Source of the DNA: Romboutsia lituseburensis
GTDB lineage: Bacteria > Bacillota > Clostridia > Peptostreptococcales > Peptostreptococcaceae
Reading direction: 5' to 3'
Length of the DNA: 64,000 nucleotides
Assembly: GCF_024723825.1 (NCBI RefSeq)
Contig: NZ_JANQBQ010000001.1
Location: forward strand, 3,472,001-3,536,000
In this document: piece by piece, positions 59,678-64,000 of the stretch
Layout of the letters: the number at the start of each line of letters is the position of its first letter
How positions within the stretch are numbered: position 1 is the first letter of the stretch
Notes under the pieces: generated by a model
Database searches by the model: none
What the model was told of the DNA's origin: nothing
Seen by the model: only the letters and a program-made list of their open reading frames with translations
Program-made: the position numbers and the translations under genes

Positions 59678-60264
59678 ATGTCTAAGATAGTTATAATATT
59701 TTAAATTTATATATAATCTATATATTTGAATTAACCGAAATTTTATTGAAAAGATCATTTTGCTCATAGTGCCAATGATTTTATACGTTGCTTAAGGTGT
59801 TTACACCATTAAATGACGTTTTATAGAATTTAAAGTTTTTTTTTGTGAAAAATATATATATTTAATATATAGAGATAATAACATAATTTAAGCTTTATTT
59901 TTTAATTGTGTGCAAGACTTTTTATTAATTAATAAAAAGAAATATATAAAATCAAATCAAATCAAATAAGTATAAAAACATTCCTAGTTATATAAAAGAT
60001 ATGTTTTTTGTCAACTAAAGATAAAGTAGCTAATAGTACAAACACTAAAAAACTAGAAAAATGTATATACAAACTTATTAAAAATTATACATTTTCAAAT
60101 TATATTTAATGAAAAAAAGGTCGGTATATATACAGAAAAGTAGAACGGATTATACTTTGGTAGTAGGCATAATACCGCTGTGTACTGATTATGAATAGTA
60201 ATATTAGGATATATAATAAGTGCATAAGTTATTTTGTAGGAGTAGTTAAATATAGGAAAAGAGT
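59678..60264 (+). other. 587-base non-coding spacer, partly duplicated from the spacer before regulator 3
   Basis: It holds a reversed fragment of the dispersed repeat at 59760-59795 and no gene. AGAAAAGTAGAACGGATTAT then ACTTTGGTA (about 60134-60162) resembles AGAAAAGTG and GAATTATACTTTAGTA at about 58742-58782, so both riboswitch genes carry homologous upstream DNA. Confidence 0.55.
59760..59795 (-). repeat. Decayed, inverted copy of the dispersed palindromic repeat
   Basis: On the minus strand this reads CTTAAGCAACGTATAAAATC followed by ATTGGCACTATGAGCAAAAT, matching the family with a degraded first stem. Confidence 0.6.
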
Positions 60265-60348
60265 AAGTATTTAGAAGCTATGAAGTATATCTTGTATTTG
60301 GGCACTTAGAGGTATACAGAGCCAGTAGTGCAACCGGCTAAATAACTT
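60265..60348 (+). ncRNA. c-di-GMP-II riboswitch upstream of regulator 4
   Basis: TTGTATTTGGGCACTTAGAG, then AGAGCCAGTAGTGCAACCGG form the c-di-GMP-II core, closed by AAGTATTTAG (60265-60274) and CTAAATAACTT (60338-60348). It is nearly identical to the copy at 58915. The GGGGGG ribosome site of regulator 4 starts about 12 bases later. Confidence 0.9.
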
Positions 60349-60371
60349 TAATATTTGTTGGGGGGAAAAAT

Positions 60372-60977
60372 ATGAAAGCTATTATAATATCTGAATCTTT
60401 AATTATAAGAAGAGGTATAGTCGAAATTATATCAGCTGAATCGTGCGTAGCTAGCATAAAAGAAAGTCATTTGTATACAGATATATATAAAGAACATTAT
60501 GACTTAATAATAGTGGACTTAAATAAAAATAATAAAAAGTATTTATATGAGCTAGAGAAAGTTAAAAATGAGTGTAATTCAAAGGTTATGGTGCTAGATT
60601 TTTATGAAGATAGGACATTATTTGCGCACTGCATGAAAATAGGTATAGATGGGTATATACTAGCAAATATAGACTCAGAAGATATAGGATATGCAGTTAA
60701 GCAATTAGACAAGGGTAAAAAATATTATGATGCGGATTTAATAGAAAATTATATATCTCATGGAGATACAGAAACTATATCTGAACTAACAAAGAGGGAG
60801 CAAGAAATATTAATTTGTATAGCAAAAGGAAAAACAAATATAGAAATATCAAAAGAGCTATATATAACCGAGCATACAGTAAAAAAACATACAAGTAATA
60901 TATTTGCTAAATTAAACTTAAAGGATAGAATGCAAGCAGCTTTATATGCCTACGATAAAGGTATTGTAGGCTTTTAA
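60372..60977 (+). CDS. Atypical LuxR-type response regulator 4, under a c-di-GMP-II riboswitch
   Basis: 201 residues, paralogue of regulator 3. The receiver-like domain starts MKAIIISESLIIRRGIVEII, with the acceptor Asp in DLIIVDLNKNN. The SES pair and GYILANID changes match regulator 3. The helix-turn-helix TKREQEILICIAKGKTNIEISKELYITEHTVKKHTSNIFAKLNLKDR differs at very few positions, so both should bind the same DNA sites. Divergence is concentrated in the receiver surface. GGGGGGAAAAAT precedes the ATG. Confidence 0.9.
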   Translation: MKAIIISESLIIRRGIVEIISAESCVASIKESHLYTDIYKEHYDLIIVDLNKNNKKYLYELEKVKNECNSKVMVLDFYEDRTLFAHCMKIGIDGYILANIDSEDIGYAVKQLDKGKKYYDADLIENYISHGDTETISELTKREQEILICIAKGKTNIEISKELYITEHTVKKHTSNIFAKLNLKDRMQAALYAYDKGIVGF

Positions 60978-61000
60978 TAATAACTATAAAAATTAAGCAT

Positions 61001-61045
61001 AAAAAAATGTAGGCACTATTACCATAGTAATTTATAGTGTCTACA
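61001..61045. terminator. Terminator between convergent regulator 4 and agrA-like genes
   Basis: TGTAGGCACTAT and ATAGTGTCTACA pair (one G-T) around an AT loop. On the minus strand it is followed by T7, so it mainly serves the agrA-like gene. Confidence 0.85.
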
Positions 61046-61071
61046 AGTCTATACGCCATTAAAAAATATAT

Positions 61072-61794
61072 TTAACTTCTAGTTACTTTGAATAGATAAT
61101 CAATATATTCTTGCTTAAATACAAGCTTTTTATCTTGGCTAATAGGAATTTTTGTGCCATTTTTTAATAAAAAATCATTTTCTAAAATCTGTTCTATATG
61201 TTTCATATTAATCATATAGCTTTTATGACATCTTAAAAATACATTACTCTCAATCAATGTTTCAAGTTTAGATAAAGACATATACGTTTTTATCACACCA
61301 TCAGTTGTATGTATTAAACAATACTTATTAAATACTTCAATAAATATAATGTTTTTCTGAGGAATTTTTATCATAAGTCTATTTGACAAAACTTGAATAA
61401 ACTTAAATGAATCTGGAAAGAAATTAACACATCTATTAAGTGTTTTTTCAAATATGTCAAAATCAATTGGCTTTAGCAAATAGTCAATAGCATGGACAGA
61501 GTAAGCATCTAAAGCATAATTGGGACTAATTGTAGTAAAAATAATTAAACAGTTATTATCTATTTCTCTTATTTTTTTTGCTACATCGATTCCAAGTGAT
61601 TTATCTATATAAATATCTAGAAAAATAATTTCAAAATAATCTTTTTCTAAATCATTAAATAAACTTTCTTCACATTCATATTGCATAATTTCCACATTTA
61701 AAGTATTTAGCAAGCTGTATTTATTAATAAGATTAGTCAAATGTTTTAAGTCATCTTTACAATCATCACATATTGCAATACGCAAATTAAACAC
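61072..61794 (-). CDS. AgrA/LytR-type response regulator (REC-LytTR)
   Basis: 240 residues. The receiver is intact: IAICDDCKDD (acidic pair), IIFLDIYIDKSLGIDVAKKI (acceptor Asp) and DYLLKPID (Lys). The C-terminal LytTR DNA-binding domain has KNIIFIEVFNKYCLIHTTDGVIKTYMSLSKLE and FLRCHKSYMINMKHIEQI. It is co-oriented with and downstream of a GHKL kinase gene, with about 180 bases between them. Together they form an Agr-type two-component system, but no agrB or agrD is present in the window. Confidence 0.9.
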   Translation of the reverse strand: MFNLRIAICDDCKDDLKHLTNLINKYSLLNTLNVEIMQYECEESLFNDLEKDYFEIIFLDIYIDKSLGIDVAKKIREIDNNCLIIFTTISPNYALDAYSVHAIDYLLKPIDFDIFEKTLNRCVNFFPDSFKFIQVLSNRLMIKIPQKNIIFIEVFNKYCLIHTTDGVIKTYMSLSKLETLIESNVFLRCHKSYMINMKHIEQILENDFLLKNGTKIPISQDKKLVFKQEYIDYLFKVTRS

Positions 61795-61971
61795 TCCTCG
61801 CTAGATTTATATATAAAATTATAGCATAAAACAATATTTATTTAGAATCTCAAGAGAGGTAAAATTACGATATTAAAGGGGGTTTTACGTAATAAGTGGT
61901 AACATAATAAAAAAGAACTATTTACTAAATATTAAATCCTTCCTTTTTATTATACTAATGATTTTGGATTA

Positions 61972-63300
61972 TTATATTTTATTTTCATGTAGCATTATAG
62001 ATGCTTCAAATTTATTGTTATCAGAATTAAATCTTATAATTCCATCGTACTTTTTTATAATTTGTAAAACCGAAGAAATACCAATACCTTCATATTTGAA
62101 ATCTCGTTTAGATGATAAGAATATATCATCTTTTTTCTTTAACTTTCCGTTATAGCTATTATCAATAGTTATAATAATCATATCAAAATAAATCTTAGTA
62201 TTTATATTGATAAATTTATTTTTACTTAAGTTGAGGCAAGCTTCTATAGCATTTTCTATACAATTTCCAAATATAATGCATAAATCAGAATCGAGTACAT
62301 TAATAGTATTAGGCAAATCTACACAAATATTCATATCTATGTTGTTTATATTACATAGATTAATATAATGATTTAAAAGGCAATTAATAGCAAAGTTTTT
62401 ACAAAGATCAGAATTAAATTTATAAGATAAATTACTTTCATATTGACAAATATATTTTTTTAACTGATCATATTTTTTATTTTCTATACAACTTTTCATA
62501 ATTGCGATATGGTGTTTTAAATCATGCCTAAGAGCTTTTGTTTCACAAATATAATTACTTAATTTTTCATATTGGTTCTTTTGTAAATCAAGTTGATTTT
62601 TTATATATAAAGAATTTCTTTCTAGTGTTAAATTAGAATTAACATTTTTGATAAACTGAAACTGAATATAATATAAAATAAAAAACTCTATAAATAAAAA
62701 TATTTGTATTGGCAAATAAAATAATGAAAATCTAGATTCTATATCTATATAAGTTATTGCTAAAAACTTAATAACAAAAAATCCAAGTTGAGATAAAACA
62801 ACAAACTTCCATATTTTAATATTACTTATCTCTAAAGCTGGAATAACTACTTTATCTAAAAAATTCCTTATAGGTATAATGGTTATTAAAAATAATAATA
62901 ACTCAAATAAAGTAACATATATATAATATTTTACAGAGAAAAACTTTTCATATTTTGACACAGCTAAAGATGATATCCAGTATAAAATTCCTGTATATTG
63001 TAATTGAAATATATATACAAGACAACATTTATAGAGGCTATCATTAACTAAAAAATAAAATAAATAAAAATATACTATGTTAAATCCTAGATTTAAAAAT
63101 TCACCAACAGATAAACTAATTAAATCTAAATGCCACCAATGTGAAAGTAAACTTTTAAAGCCAATAAATACTAGATACATTAAAATATATACTCTAGTAG
63201 GTGGTATTTTAAGTTTGTGTTTAAACGTATGATGTGTAATAAAAGTAAATACCAAAACAGTAACACTCATACAAGCTAAAGATGATATAAAAAGTTCCAT
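61972..63300 (-). CDS. AgrC-like GHKL sensor histidine kinase
   Basis: 442 residues. Six or seven N-terminal membrane helices (about 1-215) form the sensor. The kinase core follows: ALRHDLKHHIAIM (phospho-acceptor His), IIFGNCIENAIEACLNLSKN (N-box) and GIGISSVLQIIKKYDG (G-box), the GHKL/HPK10 type used by peptide-sensing kinases. It probably detects a peptide pheromone. GGAGTAGTAATATG precedes the start. It is orphaned from AgrBD in this window. Confidence 0.9.
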   Translation of the reverse strand: MELFISSLACMSVTVLVFTFITHHTFKHKLKIPPTRVYILMYLVFIGFKSLLSHWWHLDLISLSVGEFLNLGFNIVYFYLFYFLVNDSLYKCCLVYIFQLQYTGILYWISSLAVSKYEKFFSVKYYIYVTLFELLLFLITIIPIRNFLDKVVIPALEISNIKIWKFVVLSQLGFFVIKFLAITYIDIESRFSLFYLPIQIFLFIEFFILYYIQFQFIKNVNSNLTLERNSLYIKNQLDLQKNQYEKLSNYICETKALRHDLKHHIAIMKSCIENKKYDQLKKYICQYESNLSYKFNSDLCKNFAINCLLNHYINLCNINNIDMNICVDLPNTINVLDSDLCIIFGNCIENAIEACLNLSKNKFININTKIYFDMIIITIDNSYNGKLKKKDDIFLSSKRDFKYEGIGISSVLQIIKKYDGIIRFNSDNNKFEASIMLHENKI

Positions 63301-63516
63301 ATTACTACTCCTAAAATTGCTATAAATATTTAAACATAAATAAATAATATCACAAAATAAAAAAATAAGGTGAAAATATAGCCTATAATAAAAGCATAAC
63401 CTAAAAAAATATATATATTAAAAATTTTTTATTGTATATTTAGATAAATAGAAAATAGGTATAATATATTATTATAAATAAGAGAATAAATGATTTGGAA
63501 TAAATGGGATATGGTG

Positions 63517-64000
63517 ATGAGAATAATGATAAACACAACTTCAAGGCAATTAAACATAATCAAAACACTATTAAGTAGTAATGAACCAATGAGCAGTATT
63601 GCACTAAGTCAAGCTATAGGATGTTCAACTAAAACAATACAAAGCGAGATAAAAGAAATAAATAAAGTAATTAAAAAAGGAAAAATAGTATCAATAAGAG
63701 GTGTAGGATATAAGATAGAGGGTAGCTTAGAAGAGTTAGATTTAAATAAAGATATATACAATGATATAGATAGAGTAGGATATATTATAAAAGAGTTATT
63801 AAATTTAAGAAATGAAGAAGCCATAAAACTTGAAGACTTAGCAGATTCAATGTATGTAAGTGTATCGACAGTAAAAAATGATTTAAAAGAAGTTAAAGAA
63901 ATTTTAAAAGAGTATAATATAAAAGTAGCGACAAAGCATAAGCAAGGAATACTAGTTTTAGGGAGAGAAAAAGATATCGTAGCTTGTATATCGGACTTAT
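63517..64000 (+). CDS. BglG/MtlR-type PTS-regulated transcription factor (partial, cut by window end)
   Basis: 161 residues are seen before the window ends. Two helix-turn-helix segments are visible: NTTSRQLNIIKTLLSSNEPM with SSIALSQAIGCSTKTIQSEI (HTH_11-like), and EDLADSMYVSVSTVKNDLKE (Mga-like HTH). IVSIRGVGYKIEG lies between them, as in BglG/LicR/MtlR activators, where PRD and PTS EIIB/EIIA domains follow. GGGAT lies before ATG 63517, with ATGs at 63511 and 63526 also possible. It should activate a downstream sugar PTS operon. Confidence 0.85.
   Translation, partial: MRIMINTTSRQLNIIKTLLSSNEPMSSIALSQAIGCSTKTIQSEIKEINKVIKKGKIVSIRGVGYKIEGSLEELDLNKDIYNDIDRVGYIIKELLNLRNEEAIKLEDLADSMYVSVSTVKNDLKEVKEILKEYNIKVATKHKQGILVLGREKDIVACISDL

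Noticed and set aside
61795-61971. agrD-like peptide gene between the kinase and regulator genes
   Set aside because: An AAGGAAGGATTT motif is present on the minus strand, but no frame with a start codon, amphipathic leader and Cys/Ser-containing core follows.

Overview
The window is very AT-rich DNA with strong Shine-Dalgarno sites, many intrinsic terminators and gene families typical of anaerobic Firmicutes: a CD1871A-type CXXC protein, DUF1659/DUF2922/YvrJ cassettes and c-di-GMP-II riboswitches. It most likely comes from Clostridia of the Peptostreptococcaceae (Paraclostridium, Romboutsia or Clostridioides relatives). That placement is inferred from gene content, not from a marker gene. 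It reads as chromosome with a large accessory and decaying component.

Layout. 0-7 kb: a GH25/LysM lysozyme, then a prophage- or plasmid-like replication module (Cro/CI-type repressor, phage replication protein, DnaB helicase with a possible pseudoknotted leader), a DUF1659-DUF2922-YvrJ operon, a Mor-like regulator and a hemerythrin-like protein. 7-8 kb: a cold-shock gene and an initiator tRNA. 8-16 kb: an immunity-type island without toxins (YwqG-like, Imm26-like, DUF2750-like and barstar-like proteins, an internally duplicated protein), many of them truncated or fused by deletion, mixed with GNAT acetyltransferases. 16-26 kb: an AraC regulator fused to a degenerate SpoT-type HD domain, an ECF sigma/anti-sigma pair, a TetR locus with a visible promoter and operator, and a gene graveyard with relics of DUF2922/YvrJ, MTA/SAH nucleosidase, GNAT, DUF2785 and a sugar kinase. 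26-34 kb: LCP protein, TPR-GGDEF diguanylate cyclase, VanZ, PepSY lipoprotein, serine transporter SstT, and a TlpA/CXXC/polyferredoxin redox operon.

34-52 kb: a dispersed RiPP system. A PqqD-like recognition element and a McjB-type B2 protease lie at 34 kb. Two lasso-type-leader precursors, an ABC exporter and an HPr-kinase-like precursor kinase lie at 47-52 kb, with a CPBP protease upstream. Both precursors share a 14-residue leader motif and end in Ile-Ser, which suits phosphorylation of the C-terminal serine. No lasso cyclase is visible. Between them are an FtsX-type ABC transporter, PadR/HAAS genes, small membrane proteins and an AraC/MFS pair.

52-64 kb: DUF4397 and secreted proteins, a CpsB-like phosphatase, a membrane-bound MerR regulator, and an array of four atypical LuxR-type response regulators, the last two each behind a c-di-GMP-II riboswitch. 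An AgrC/AgrA-like pair without AgrB/AgrD follows, then a BglG-type regulator cut by the window end. A short palindromic repeat family (consensus near AGCAACGGACGAAGTCGTTG followed by a GCGAAGCGACTTTT-type tail) is scattered through the intergenic spaces, with tandem copies at 41.2 and 42.0 kb.
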